Below, in pieces: positions 1-10,843 of a DNA stretch of 64,000 nucleotides (positions are counted from its first letter, which is position 1; each line of letters opens with the position of its first letter). The stretch is from Cydia pomonella (Eukaryota; Arthropoda; Insecta; Lepidoptera; Tortricidae): contig NC_084723.1 of NCBI RefSeq assembly GCF_033807575.1, positions 3,601,247 to 3,665,246 of the forward strand, written 5' to 3'. A program made the translations under genes and the position numbers. Under the pieces are notes generated by a model. The model saw only the letters and a program-made list of their open reading frames with translations, searched no databases and had not been told where the DNA came from.

Positions 1-360
1 AAGGCAAAAAATATAAATACGTAGACCAGTTTCATTTAAGGTTTCAAGAAGTATGTTTTCGTTTTGCACAGGGTTTCGTTAGTAAACAGGAGATCTCGGG
101 TCTAACCAAGTTGGCCATCCCTGCCCTAGAGTGTATGGCACACACGTTGGTTATGTTTACGTAAACATACGTCACTATAAATTCTTCCTCGTGTTGAGGT
201 TGTTAATTCAGGTTTAAGCTAAATACGAGTAATCATTAGTTTTAATTGCTCATTAAGTGTTAATTAATCAACGTTTAGTAAAAACAGTTCCGGAATTTAG
301 GGTTAATAAATACACAAAAAATACTTAACTGAAGCTTTTTAATCTGTTTATTCTAATTTT
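1..360. other. No gene seen; contains an 18-bp perfect palindrome
   Basis: No coding region or recognised repeat was found in this stretch. At 152-169 lies a perfect palindrome, TATGTTTACGTAAACATA, made of two opposed TGTTTAC half sites. This resembles a forkhead-type half site in inverted arrangement, but with no gene nearby a regulatory role is only a guess. Confidence 0.3.
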
Positions 361-430
361 AGAAAAAAACCGGACAAGTGTGATTCAGATTTGCCCACCG
401 AGGGTTCCGTACCGTACATATTTTTTATTT
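361..430 (+). repeat. 5' end of GGTTCCGT-type interspersed repeat
   Basis: The stretch opens with an AACCGGACAAGTG block followed by CACCGAGGGTTCCGTACC. The same head is seen at 58440 and, with GCGGCCAAGTGCGAGTCGG, at 43144. From memory this is a very common non-coding lepidopteran repeat. The copy appears split by the element that begins at 475; a matching tail occurs at about 1495-1655. Confidence 0.6.
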
Positions 431-474
431 TTTACAAATTTATAGTTTTGAGATTTTTTCCTGTATTTGTAGTG

Positions 475-1095
475 TAATAGTACATTACTATAGAGGACGG
501 GAAACGAAGGGTTGCAGGCCAAGTACATATAGACGGCCGAGCGTAGCGAGGTCGGATAGGGATACGCGGCCGGCAACCCCGTTTCTCGCCGAGATTTGTA
601 TTGTGCTTTTCTCAAACTTGCAATGAAATAATTAAAAAAAAAATTAGGATGATGATGATGATTGTTATTATAACTTTCGGGTTATTGTAAGGGGAACGAA
701 AATTTTATTATTTTTACGCTACGACGCACGGTTTAGGAGATACAGTCCTATAAAGATTTCTGCATGACTGAAAAAAAAACTTTATGGGGCTGTATCTCCT
801 AACCCTGCGTCGTAGCGCAAACATAAGGAATTTTTTGTTTCCCTTTGAACCCCCGAAATAATATTTAACGAACACAATAAAGAAAAAGAAAAAAGAAAAA
901 AAAACATAATGGCAGAATTTTGCTTATAGGTGCCGGTATAATTTGACGTTTAAAAACAAAAGAAGGTTGCCTTACAGGCCTAGGTGTGTAAGGCTGTATG
1001 AAATTCCTTTACATATCATATTCACTCATCGCACTTGATATGTAGTATTTCCGGACCTAATTTGAAGTAAGTCATGTCAACATTTCATTACAAGT
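475..1095 (+). mobile_element. TAATAGTACATTA-ended repeat, copy 1 (longest)
   Basis: The element begins TAATAGTACATTACTATAG, runs through a GC-rich block (CGCGGCCGGCAACCCCG) and an internal hairpin, and ends near a conserved block with CTTACAGGCCTAGGTGTG. Two other long copies are present: 49557-50095 on the plus strand and 62782-63278 on the minus strand. It has no coding capacity. It lies within a GGTTCCGT-type repeat (361-430 and 1495-1655), so it is probably a later insertion. The superfamily is not determined. Confidence 0.65.
689..846. repeat. Long hairpin inside the TAATAGTACATTA-ended element
   Basis: Two arms (about 689-748 and 781-846) are inverted copies sharing GCTACGACGCA, TAGGAGATACAG and a GGGAAC-containing outer part. 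The copy at 49557 keeps only one arm start (GCTACGACGCA at about 49803), so the hairpin is variable between copies. Confidence 0.75.
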
Positions 1096-1494
1096 TTGAA
1101 AAAAAAATATAACTTGTCAAATTTCATAGTTCTAGGTCAACGGGAAGTACCATATGAATTTTGATTCCCTTGAGAGTCTCAAAATATACGTTTGTTGCAG
1201 CATACCATTACTCGCGAGGTAAGTATACCTTTTTTTTGTTGTTAAAGTTTAATTATTCTACATAAAGCTATTTACAAAGTTATAGAAGTTGAATCAAATT
1301 TTATAAGTCTAGTTTGAGCAACAAAGAATGTTGTTATTCTGTAAGTAGAAACCGTTATGGCTTATGTGTATTCTATATTTGTTTAAACAAAGAGGTATGT
1401 ATTATTTTTCGCTATTTGTTTCCCAACAATAAATAAAATAAAATAAACAGCCATATATTTTTTTACGTTAACATAGAAGATTATTTTTTTCACA

Positions 1495-1655
1495 GCTTCA
1501 ATGGGCTCTAGAGTGTAGACCTGAGTATTTGGTTTTAATTTAAACTCGATATATCTACGCGTTCCTGGGATAAAGGGCTTTGACAGATAGACGGACGGAC
1601 GGACGGACAACAAAGTGATCCTATAAGTGATAAGGGTTCCGTTTTTTTCATTTTA
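1495..1655 (+). repeat. 3' tail of GGTTCCGT-type repeat
   Basis: It contains AGTGTAGACCTGAGTA, a short run of GACG tetranucleotides (about 1589-1608) and AAGGGTTCCGTTTTTT. A closely similar tail is present at 9440-9640. It is non-coding. It is probably the far end of the repeat whose head is at 361-430. Confidence 0.6.
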
Positions 1656-1932
1656 AATGTCATTTGTGATACACGTTTCATAAAGTACATAGTCAGCAAT
1701 CTGACTGTGGGTATTTATGATCCCCGAAGCATTTTATCTACTAATTGCCGTCGAGGGGTTTACTAAGAGCTATCGAAGAGTTGAATTATCCACTTCCTGG
1801 CTCCATCAGCAAATCTGTTCAATGATTATAGTAATATGGTCAGTGGTCACCTGACAAAAAATTTAGTTAACGGTTTTTTTGGCTCTATATGTAACGGCAC
1901 GATCGAGGTTTGAACCTAAAACCTAAGAAAGG
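1656..1932. other. AT-rich tract, nothing recognised
   Basis: No coding potential, RNA gene or clear repeat was identified by eye. Confidence 0.3.
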
Positions 1933-2267
1933 TTAAGAGGGAAGTTTTTACGATTCTAGCGAAATAACGGCACTTTTTCTATGATATTCCTTTTCGGGAG
2001 AAAACGTTTTCCACTAACTAAATCTTAACAAATCACTTTTATTTTGATGTCGATCGCTTCGGCATAATATCTATGGCATACTAGGTTTTGCTATATAAAA
2101 TTGTTTTTTTTATGTATTACAAATTTTGAAAAAAAAAAAATGTACACCTATAGACCTAGTTTTTCATTATATCAATAACATACTAAAAAATTATGGATAA
2201 TGGAAAATATTTTGAAATGGAAAAACGTTTTCTCTTTGGACGATCACGTGGTATGCTTCCCTCTTAA
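1933..2267. mobile_element. Candidate 335-bp MITE with 12-bp TIRs
   Basis: TTAAGAGGGAAG at 1933-1944 is perfectly inverted at 2256-2267. Just inside, GAAAACGTTTTCC on the left is echoed by AAAAACGTTTTCTC on the right. The interior is AT-rich and non-coding. The TTAA at both ends could be part of the TIR or a target duplication. Confidence 0.45.
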
Positions 2268-2927
2268 GTAACTTGCCACTCTATGAGTTACCAGTAAAGT
2301 TAATAAAAGCGTTAAAATGGAATGGCGCATCTGTAGCACACACATTCTTTGGCATTTAAGCACAAAACAGTTCGATCAGTCCGGGAGTATGTTTCATTCA
2401 TGAAAATAATTGGCTTCTGGATTCTTTTACATTTCAATTTAATTGATGAACACTGTCTTGTCTGTCCTTTATTACTTAAGTCATGTAGTTACTCTTTTAT
2501 TTTAAAATGATAGGCCTTTTAAGCCTGCCTACATATTAACGTAATATACAGCTGACTTAAAATTGGTAACTTTATTGTGGTTCAATTAATGCCAAATAGT
2601 AGACTTCATTTACCCCGTTGTTAAAATTTGCTGTATTTAAACTATCGCAAATTTTCTAATAAAAAAATGTTTAAGTCCCAAGTGTGGTTACCCCACATTG
2701 AATTCCTATATGTCATACCGGTCACCCGATATTATCAATGTAAGTTTATACTTAACGGAATCACTTTGAGTGATATTCGTGTAACTGGCAGGTAATTGAT
2801 AACCAAAGAGGAAAATGTTCATTTGAAATTATTTCAACTTCTTTGTTAATCATTATGTTAGGATTACCATGTGAAGCCTAAAAACTGGGATAAACTAAAA
2901 CTTAAAAAATAATACTTAAGCAGATCG
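2268..2927. other. AT-rich tract, nothing recognised
   Basis: No ORF of substance, RNA gene or matching repeat pair was seen. It leads into the LINE remnant that starts at about 2928. Confidence 0.3.
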
Positions 2928-3265
2928 AGAAACACCTATGCCTGTTTCCTTGTCCTGTCGAAGGCATTTGATTTGGTTTCATACGAAATACAAAAAACTC
3001 AAGGAAATTAATGTTCCTTGGAAGTTAATACAAATATTCAAACATTGGTATGGAAACCAGATCAACGCTGTTAGATGGGCAAGTACATACTCTGATTGGT
3101 ATAGGCTGGAGTGCGGTGTTAGGCAGGGAGGGCTGACGTCACTCTTTTTAATGTGTATTTAACTCACTCATCGACGAGCTTAGCAGTCAACATGTTGGCT
3201 ATCATGTGGACGACATAGCCGTCAACAATATAAGCTACGCGAACGACATGGTCTTGCTCCTGTTA
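2928..3265 (+). pseudogene. Non-LTR retrotransposon reverse transcriptase fragment, frameshifted
   Basis: This is a piece of the reverse transcriptase palm of a LINE. Three segments in different frames can be read in order. The first carries SKAFDLVSYE (RT motif A region) at about 2937-2985. The second (ORF from 2938) carries WYGNQINAVRW and the motif CGVRQGG. The third carries FNSLIDELSS, then SYANDMVLL, a degenerate form of the catalytic YADD box, at about 3231-3260. Two frameshifts separate them, near 2985 and just before a stop at 3160. An intact enzyme would make cDNA at a nicked target site. This copy lacks the endonuclease and thumb and is dead. The clade was not determined. Confidence 0.8.
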
Positions 3266-3875
3266 TGACATATACGTAGATCATATAAGTAGATCATACT
3301 TTTACAAATCTGAAACGACGACTGTTTTTTTAAAGAAAATATGCCTTTAAATTTCCCAACAAAAACTATCTGGTAAAAAATGAACTATATAACTGCACCA
3401 ATACAGTGTGTATTGGCTTGACGTCAGAAAGTACATGTTACAAATATACATTCAAATTGTATGTAAATTTAGTCATTTCTATTCTGTGGAGACGGATTAG
3501 CAATGATTACGATTATTGTTATTCGCAACGCTTGCTGAACCAATGGGAGTGTGAAAAGCATAACATAATTATGTTTCCGACAGTAATAGTGCCACGTTAT
3601 GTTGAGGGTCCCCATCAAGCTGGGTTCTCCATACAAAAGTAGTTACACTCTCATTTTAAAACGACTAGCTACATTGCTCTAAAACTTTGTATATAGTTTT
3701 TTTCTTAAATTATGTCACTTATTCATACAAACCAAGTAGACAGTTACATGTCACTTTTCATAATTACATTAAAATACTTAAATAAATTAACAATTACATT
3801 AAACTACCAGTTAAATTAAAATTAGCATAATAAATACAATGTCAAAAAGAAATAATTATACCTATAATTACTTAA
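3266..3875. other. LINE-flanking tract, no gene
   Basis: No coding region is supported. At 3600-3690 there is a block (CCATACAAAAGTAGTTACAC then AACGACTAGCTACATT) that I believe is part of a common dispersed repeat. The AT-rich part at 3690-3875 may be the 3' untranslated part of the minus-strand LINE at 3876-4496. Confidence 0.3.
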
Positions 3876-4496
3876 TTAATAAAATCTGCAAAACTGTATA
3901 AAGTGTGATAAGTCACTGTTTTTAAAACTGGCTAGTGACGGCGCTTCCGTGACGTGTGGTGGCAGACGGTTGTAAACTGCCGGTCCCATTATATGAGTAA
4001 GTTTTGCGGATTTTGCCAATTTATGCTTGACGCCCACGAGTTTTCTGGCTTTTCGAAGGTTTCGCCCATGGATATCCGCTCCACTCGAGTATTCGTCAAG
4101 GTGACATCGCACGTATGTAGCCACTTGGAATATCACAAGGGAGGGCAGAGTAAGTATCCGAAGATCTTTAAAGTAAGGTCTTGCGGAGGTGCTTTGACCA
4201 ACCTGCACAATCGCTCGAACGGCTCTCTTTTGCATGCGAAAGACACGCTCCCATTCGGCAGCGCGGCCCCACAGCTTAGCGCCGTATTGTAGGAGCGAGT
4301 GTACAGTGGCGAAATAGCATGACCGTACTACATTTTTGGATACCACTCTTGCTAGACGGCGCAGGGCAAAGCAAGCGCTCGCTAGCTTGTTACATACTTT
4401 GCCTATGTGTGATTCCCACTGCAGCCCTCTGTCCAGTTCAAAATACGAGTCCAGGCACGCGTCTTCGTGAATGACACAGACTATAACATAATACAC
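3876..4496 (-). pseudogene. Non-LTR retrotransposon RT C-terminal region
   Basis: An open frame of 206 codons encodes the part that follows the RT catalytic domain in Jockey/CR1-like LINEs. The order of motifs is LDRGLQWESHIGKVCNKLAS, then a VHSLLQYGAKLWG segment, then MQKRAVRAIV, then KDLRILTLPSLVIFQVATYV, and a C-terminal MGPAVYNRLPPHV block. The first 20 or so residues do not fit the family, so the true upstream RT (with the YADD box) is missing and the copy is 5'-truncated. The frame is otherwise uninterrupted, which suggests a fairly recent insertion compared with the other LINE pieces here. No poly(A) tail could be placed with confidence. Confidence 0.85.
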
Positions 4497-4580
4497 GTCT
4501 AATTGACAGAGCGAAGTGAAGTTTTAAGGTAAAACTAGAGGCGTATACTGTAATTAAAGTCACGTCTGAAAACATTGACA

Positions 4581-4672
4581 CGATCGAAGTGCCAAAAATA
4601 TGTATACACGACTTTATGGCCCATAAATTAGGGTAGTGTATACATGTTTTTGGCACTTGGTCCGTATCGATA
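4581..4672. mobile_element. Short hairpin MITE, copy 1 (diverged ends)
   Basis: The arms contain AGTGCCAAAAATATGTATAC and its near-complement, around a short loop near 4615-4632. A better-preserved copy is at 42852-42969, which shows the element's full terminal repeats. Confidence 0.7.
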
Positions 4673-5169
4673 CTTTTCGTGTGTGCAAGAGTTGTTAGAT
4701 ATATCATGAATATTTTAACCAATGTTTATGAAATTTTGCAGGAACGTAGTTACAAATTATTTTGAATCAGCCAAATGGAATTAAAACACGTGTGTCTGTC
4801 ACGAGGTCTGTGTTCGGATTAAACTTTAAGTTAAAACAATTTGGATATTGCAGAAACTTGAAGTCTTACCCTCTCACGTCCGGAAACTCTATGAAAATTA
4901 CAAGCTCATTTTACAGTCGAAGGGTTTTCGCCTTTGTAATGTCCTTTTAACTGAGATGTATCTCTGGAGATAAACGGGACGGGATTTAAAGAAATGGGAC
5001 GAAATAATCCGCTTGAGAAAAAATAAAACAGACTTCTTATTCTGTCAGAGGTACTCTAAAGAGAGGTAAATGAGATAGTACATATTATGTATAAGCATTA
5101 TACCTATCAAGGGCATCAAGGCCTAGAAGCTTGCAATGAACAAGACGACAAATGAAACATGAAATGTAT

Positions 5170-5487
5170 TAATACTGTCAGACAGAAAATCAGTACTACA
5201 AGCGCTATGCAGCGACGATAAAGGGGCATAGTTGATCAAGAGGAAACGATGCAGCGGACGAACTGGCCAGAAAAGGTTCAGAAACACCGGAATATGGACC
5301 CGAGCCCATCATACCTCTACCAATATCCTATATACACAACCAGCTAGACCTACATCACAAACAACTGTACAATAAATACTGGAATGACATGGACACATGT
5401 AGGCAGACCAAGGATATTTTACCGGAATTGAACCACAAGCTCACCAAAATACTATTAAAAACACCTAGACACCAACTACGTACCTAA
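5170..5487 (+). pseudogene. LINE RNase H domain remnant
   Basis: In one frame 5181-5226 gives DRKSVLQALCSDDKG, resembling the SDSQ motif helix of LINE RNase H. In another frame 5227-5487 gives HS, a stop, then RGNDAADELARKGSE, the C-terminal RNase H signature (canonical form HSGIxGNDxADELA). It continues through SYIHNQLDLHHKQLYNKYW to a stop at 5485. The region between the two motifs is deleted and the frame is shifted, so it is non-functional. It probably comes from an R1/I/Jockey-group LINE. Confidence 0.75.
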
Positions 5488-5489
5488 CC

Positions 5490-6125
5490 TAACTCTAACG
5501 ATACCTCGATACCTCATACATCAAAATCCATCAAGCCGTTTAGGCTACAGGAGGCTACAAAGAAACAGACATACATACATACATAAAAAAAATTATACAA
5601 TTTTTTTATTATTATTATATTATCTTAGAGAGGACACTGACTTCTGTAACACAGGTTTTTACCTATCCCAGAAATCAGGGACTTCAACACGTATATGTAT
5701 TTTATTTTGTATATTGTTTTATTATTTATTTATGTGATAACTGTTAAGAACTTCTAATATGCGTTTCAAGTCCCCACTGTGAATATTAGGAGGCAATTTG
5801 GTTCTTTCTCCATACAAACATACTGGACTATTTTCTCCGTGGTTTTTATCCTAGAGCAATGATTTTTGAACACACATTAATATTATCAATATCTGCGTCG
5901 GACTGTTTTACTTCTATTGATTTTTAAGCGCTAGAGCTCTTCGGACATTGCCTAAAATGGCACAATTGACTAGGCCGCAAAGAGAAGAGTGTTTTTTTAA
6001 ACTGACATCAATTAGCCAAAAAAGCAAAACAGTTTGACACAAATAATTTCATTATAATGTAGATTTTAAGTTTTGGAGGAGGAAACAATACGAATTCTCG
6101 TGTTTTTGTATCTCTTCATATGAAG
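5490..6125. other. Repeat-like tract without a gene
   Basis: A short ACAT run occurs at 5568-5584 and AT-rich sequence follows. The block at 5795-5960 (GGTTCTTTCTCCATACAAAC onward) looks like a dispersed lepidopteran repeat from memory, but no second copy was found in the window. No coding region is supported. Confidence 0.3.
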
Positions 6126-6129
6126 GTAC

Positions 6130-6325
6130 TCAGTTTTGTCGTGAATTAATTCGTAGGCCAACCTTTACAGCTTCCCCCTCTAAATTCTGGACTGCTCTGC
6201 GGACATCCCCTTCACTTTCTCCCAGAAGGGCTAGGTCGTCGGCATATCCAACAAGCCGGTGTCTGCCATTCACTCCGATGGCTCGGGCACGTAGTCCGGA
6301 TGGGTGAGGATCGTGCAGTAGAGGG
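6130..6325 (-). pseudogene. LINE reverse transcriptase fragment with YADD box
   Basis: Translation of the minus strand gives RLVGYADDLALLGESEGD, containing the RT catalytic YADD, followed by AVQNLEGEAVKVGLRIN, the usual helix after motif C. The fragment ends abruptly at both sides. It abuts a LINE C-terminus in the opposite orientation at about 6325-6331. Confidence 0.8.
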
Positions 6326-6330
6326 CGTAC

Positions 6331-6535
6331 TCTCGAGTTCCAAATGACCGAAGACCGTCTGGACGCCCTAGGTACCGCTGGAGAGATGAAGAACAAAAAG
6401 ACCTTAGCGAACTCGGCGCCGTCGATTGGACAGAAACGGCTTTGGACAGAGAAGCATGGCGGTCTTTGGTGTCGGAGGCCAAGATCCACTTCGGGTCGCT
6501 GCGCCACAGCAGTAAGTAAATAAGTAAGGAGGAAA
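6331..6535 (+). pseudogene. LINE ORF2 C-terminus with TAAG tail
   Basis: The plus strand encodes SGRPRYRWRDEEQKDLSELG, then DWTETALDREAWRSLVSEAK and HFGSLRHSSK, followed by a stop at 6517. This is the typical terminal segment of many insect LINE ORF2 proteins (GRPxxRWxD, then W....DR..WR). After the stop comes TAAGTAAATAAGTAAG, a short 3' tandem tail typical of RTE-like elements. The upstream part is replaced by the opposite-strand RT fragment. Confidence 0.8.
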
Positions 6536-7045
6536 CAATCGAGTACGAAACCTTGATTTTTGGAATTTTTACGCAGGATTTTTCGCCTAAGCTGGAGTTG
6601 CCCTTATGGCACTATATTAGCGCGATATTTAGCTAAAAAAATCCCAAATCGGAAGAGGGGCCCAGCTCTTCTTCCCTCTTAAATAATGTGGAGATAATAG
6701 TATAATAGCAAAACCCTGTAGCTAGTGCCCACCACTTATATACGTATTTTCGTTTAGTCCCTAGCTGTCCCTGCTATTTGATCTTCCAATACAGATAAAA
6801 AAACTAAACTACGCCTTAGTTAATTTCTTAAACTTCAGTTTTTATATGCTTTGTGATACTTTTATCTGCCGTTTCCCCTATAGCTGTATATTTATTCACT
6901 TGTATTATATTTTTATTTGAATGGTAAGTATATTGTTTTGCTTCGTGTATGTACTGTGCTAGATATAGCTATAAACTTATAGTATAAAGTACCTAATAAT
7001 ATACTAATATAGTATAGTATAGTAATATGTAGTATAAAGTACCTA
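6536..7045. other. No gene seen
   Basis: AT-rich sequence with TAGTATA-rich low-complexity around 6960-7040. No coding region is supported. Confidence 0.3.
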
Positions 7046-7306
7046 CGGCCCGATTCGAAGGATGATTAAGACATGTTTAAGATCTTGGAAAGATCGATAA
7101 CTAAACGACATGCCAAAATTGACGTTTATTTCGATTCCGCTGTGATCCCAATAAGATCTATCTACGATATTTCTAAAGTCAAAGTGACATTGGTTGCCCG
7201 AATCGAGCTGCTTCTGTCAATTATACGACATACAAACGATATCTAAATGAGAACTTATCTAAACCAGAACTTATCTTTATCGTATTTCATTCTTCGAATC
7301 GGGCCG
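7046..7306. mobile_element. 261-bp MITE with CGGCCCGATTCGAAG ends
   Basis: The ends CGGCCCGATTCGAAG and CTTCGAATCGGGCCG are perfect inverted repeats, extended imperfectly by GATGA / TCATT. The trinucleotide CTA flanks both sides (7043-7045 and 7307-7309), consistent with a 3-bp target duplication. The interior is non-coding. A PIF/Harbinger-type origin is possible because of the 3-bp duplication but is not proven. Confidence 0.8.
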
Positions 7307-7309
7307 CTA

Positions 7310-7985
7310 CTCTACTTGTAGGTATAGGTACTAGGTTTCTAGGTAAATATATCTTTAGAATAAGACCAGATTGGAAAGCTGCCAAATGAGATTTTGTAAC
7401 AACGCGTACCTCTTGTCCTTTTGGAACGTTCCACTTAAAACACTCCCAATTTATTCTTGTAATTGTTATTGCTTTCCTTTAAGAGAGGGCTAGAGTTAGA
7501 CCAAGATAACCCTGCGGCGATTTTGATAGCCCAGTGCAGGAACGTATCCTTTTTTGCACACTTTTTAGAACAACAATGACCCAGTTTCAGAGCATGACTA
7601 GCATCAGAAATGAAAAATAGTTTACATATATGAAACAAGGCATATAGAGTTGGTTTAAAAGACAAAAGTTTAGCAGCTAAACCTTAATAAGTATGTGAAC
7701 TACATTACATTCTGGATTTGTCCCTGGTAACGAGCAAACTTCTCTAAAGCGCCACAAATCGCGGGCGATAACGGACCCAACTTTCTATAATCAGAAAGTT
7801 TAAACCAGCCTTTGTGATATTCCAGAGTATGTGAGAGATTTTTGGCTGTTATTTACGATCATACTAAATCCTTACATTAAAATAATTCAACGGATGACAC
7901 TCGCATATTTTTAGTGCTCGAGAAAGGAGACCTAAGCTCTCCGAAACATGTCAAAAATCAAAAAGCATTTATTTCGTTAAATAGT
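7310..7985. other. No supported gene
   Basis: A 76-codon minus-strand frame at 7435-7665 has no recognisable domain and I treat it as chance. The stretch ends in a block at 7918-7970 (GAGAAAGGAGACCTAAGCTC) that leads into the microsatellite. Confidence 0.3.
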
Positions 7986-8034
7986 ATCCGTGTCCGTGTC
8001 CGTGTCCGTGTGCGTGTGCGTGTGCGTGTGCGTG
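7986..8034 (+). repeat. Hexanucleotide microsatellite TCCGTG/TGCGTG
   Basis: About four TCCGTG units are followed by about four TGCGTG units, so the array has two homogeneous halves differing by one base. Confidence 0.9.
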
Positions 8035-8884
8035 CGTTTTTCTGTTTCGTCGTATGTTATATTTTTTAGCCAATTTATGTCGCACGAGTGACTAAATAAT
8101 ACGGACGACGTAGAATTATTTTAATGTTAGTATGTCTCACGACAGTTTCAATTCGACACTAAATCCTATTAGAATGTTAACTACTCCTACTAGTATATGT
8201 TATTGAGATGAATCCTGTTAATGCCCCGTGGGTTCAGGGTCTTCTTTCACTCTAACTGAGCGTAAGGCGAGAGCGAATTGGCTATGCGTGCCTCGGATTG
8301 CGGATATCATGTTTTGAATTAAAAAAATTGTAAGTTTTAATATAAAAAAGTAATCGACGAGTTCGATCAAAAATGAAATTGCGCATTTTTAGAAGAAATT
8401 TTCATATTTGTAGCTTTTGTGTTACTATAAGTTATCTCTTCTACACGGGGGGTTATAAGGCACAAGGGTTAAACAAACTTTGCCACATACTGAAACACAA
8501 ACTTTTCACCACACCGAGTGGAAAATACTAACTGTGAAACATTATAAGTGTGTCCCGTCGAGTTTCTTGCCGGTCCATATTGCGATACCCTCCTCCAATT
8601 GAGGGGTATTTAAATCTTCTCGAGGCAAAGGTGTAGGGTTAGAGCCGGTGTAGCTTTATTTGACAATGCGCATTGTAATTATGCCTACTTGAATAATAAA
8701 GTATCTTTATCTTTTATCTTTAAACCTTACCTTTCATTTAAAAGTTAAGTCTACCAACCAACACGAGGAAAAAACTCAAAATTTGTTTTAGTTTATTTTT
8801 CCACTCTTGAATTAAAACGCAATTTTCTCATCAGTTTTTGAAGAATAAAGAGAGCGTTTACAAGTTAGTGTGGTGAAAATTATT
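8035..8884. other. No gene; weak repeat fragments
   Basis: No coding region is supported. The block at 8445-8530 with GGCACAAGGGTTAAACAAAC and CACACCGAGTG resembles inverted sequence near 46945-47000, so it is probably part of a dispersed element. Confidence 0.3.
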
Positions 8885-8904
8885 ATAAAGCCCGTTTCCT
8901 TCCC

Positions 8905-9227
8905 CTTCTACCTCGCGTTGTCACGGCATTTTGCCACGGCTCATGGGAGCCTGAAGTTCTTTAGACAACTAATCCCCAGAATTGGCGTAGGCATTAGTTT
9001 TTACGAAAGCGTCTGTCATCTGTCCTTCCATCCCAGAGGGTAAACTAAGCCTTATTGGGAATAGTACAGTTTCCTCACGATGTTTTCCTTCACCGAAAAG
9101 CGACTGGTAAATATCAAATGATATTTCGTACTGTTCCGAAAAACTCTTTGGAACGAGCCGGGGTTTGAACCCGCGACCTCCGGATTGAAAGTCGCACGCT
9201 CTTACCGCCGCTAGGCCACCAGCGCTT
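8905..9227 (-). mobile_element. tRNA-headed SINE, complete, with TSD
   Basis: Read on the minus strand it starts at about 9227 with a tRNA-like head. A box A-like TGGCCTAGCGG and a box B-like GGTTCAAACCC are pol III internal promoter elements. The conserved body follows (CTCGTxCCAAAG, TTACCAGTCGCTTTTCGGTG, GAGGAAACxGGACTAATCCC, GTTTACCCTCTGGGTTGGA) and it ends with CCGTGGCAAAATGCCG and CGCGAGG. The 13-bp flanks ATAAAGCCYGTTT at 8885-8897 and 9236-9248 match with one difference, as expected for LINE-mediated insertion. Other copies are at 17380, 20652, 23711, 36461 and 52156. Confidence 0.9.
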
Positions 9228-9439
9228 AAAAAAACATAAAGCCTGTTTGTTACCTAATTAGTCAACTTAGATGCCTTCATCCCTATTACGAACGCCTGCT
9301 GTGAAAATAGCTTATTTCTGTTGCGAGACGTAATAAGCTTCATTTCCTGCAATCACAGTAAACAGTTTGAAAATAGTAGAAATACAATGAACCGATTGTG
9401 AGTGTCGAAATATACGTGTTTTGTAACAGAAACGGCCGT

Positions 9440-9650
9440 ATCTTTTTTTTACGTTAACTTTGAAGTTTGATTTTTTAACAGCTTCAAGGGACTGTAGACC
9501 CGAGTATAGTTATGGTTTGAATCTCCTTGATGCCTCCACGCGGTCCCGAGAGAGAAGGGTTTTGAGAGAGACGGAGGGACAACTAATTGATGCTATAAGG
9601 GTTCCGTTTTTTCCTTTTGAGGTACGGAACCTGAAAACAGACACGTATCT
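9440..9650 (+). repeat. 3' part of GGTTCCGT-type repeat
   Basis: It shares with 1495-1655 the string CAGCTTCAA, the TGTAGACC block, and the terminal AAGGGTTCCGTTTTTTCC. Here it ends with a complementary GGTACGGAACC, so the tail can fold on itself. It is non-coding. Confidence 0.6.
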
Positions 9651-10150
9651 GCTATTACTCGTATCACTGACAGTTACTGTACACTCATGTTACTCATATT
9701 TTGTGAAATAAGAATTGAGACGCCATTTACAACATACTTATTATTATTCTACTTAAACGAGTATACATGCCTATTCAGTAAAGGATATTGCAAAAATAAA
9801 AAGCTTGACAACCCGCCGCCGCTTATATAGGTCGCATGAAACTCGTATCACGCAATGTGTGCAAAGCAGCGCCATCTACCATGAAATTGAGCAAACTTTC
9901 TTGCTTGCCGCAACAGTTACGCTCCATTTTATTTATGAAGGGGCTTTGAATATTACCCAATACACAATTTCTCGCTATTCAAAACAAGTTGAAGTTTTGA
10001 TTCGCTAGAATAAAATTCCCACACTTCTATATTTATATTATTTCGTTGTACTGATATTATTGTTTACTGTTGTTGTGGCGAGACATCCGGGCTCGTTAGG
10101 ACGGAGCTTGTAGCGCAGAACGAACTAAAATATAATATAAGCCATAGAAC
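9651..10150. other. No supported gene
   Basis: Only short frames without recognisable domains are present. Nothing else was identified. Confidence 0.3.
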
Positions 10151-10390
10151 ATAATAGTACATTACGATACAAGTGCGAAAAATAGGAGATTCGAAACGAG
10201 TGGCGATAAATTAAAACACGACCGAAGGAAGTGTTTTAAATCGACACGAGTTGCGAATTACCTATTCGCACATGTATCGTACAACGTTTTACAGTACATA
10301 TGGCCCTTTAAATGTTCGACACAGTAACGTAATATGCTAATTTTCGCACTAGTGCGGTAAAGAAGCACCATTATGTACTGTAAAATATTA
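10151..10390. mobile_element. TAATAGTACATTA-starting double-hairpin element, copy 1
   Basis: It starts TAATAGTACATTACGATAC. A first hairpin pairs GATACAAGTGCGAAAAATAGG with CCTATTCGCACATGTATC. A second pairs TTTTACAGTACATATGG with CATTATGTACTGTAAAA. A nearly identical copy is at 36066-36302. It is non-coding. Its first 13 bases are the same as those of the different repeat at 475. Confidence 0.8.
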
Positions 10391-10843
10391 TACGCTGCAT
10401 TGTAAAACTTGAATAAATTGTTATAACAGAATTTGCCTTCAACCTTCAAATCTACACAAATAAATTATGGAGATATGTACTAAGTAATAATTTATAAACT
10501 AAACTAAAACATGCAAATTCACTGCCAAAAAACCTTCATGACATACATAATTCAGATGGAAGTGACCACAACTATCCGGAAAATACATTTACACAAATTG
10601 AATTAATCCGGAGGGAACTATGATAGCGATGGAATAATTGCTAGGCCCTTGTTTTGCATGTATGATTAATATTGTTGTTGGCCTGAACTTGGTAGTGTTA
10701 TGGATACTATGTGCTTACAGTTCACGTCGAGAAATTCGGAATATGTTTTCAGTTTCTAAACATGCTTCCATGCTAATGAGTAAATATGGGTATCTATCGG
10801 GCGCTTTGAGTATATACTCAGTATTTATTCACCCCCACCTTTA
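10391..10843. other. No supported gene
   Basis: AT-rich sequence. A 76-codon frame at 10638-10868 has hydrophobic character but no recognisable family and is probably chance. Confidence 0.3.

Noticed and set aside
3954..4292. 112-codon plus-strand frame
   Set aside because: Antisense shadow of the LINE reverse transcriptase C-terminus on the minus strand.
9150..9227. tRNA-like sequence with A and B box (also 36461, 46250, 51590, 52160)
   Set aside because: Each is joined to a conserved non-tRNA body and repeated, and there is no proper cloverleaf, so these are SINE heads, not tRNA genes.
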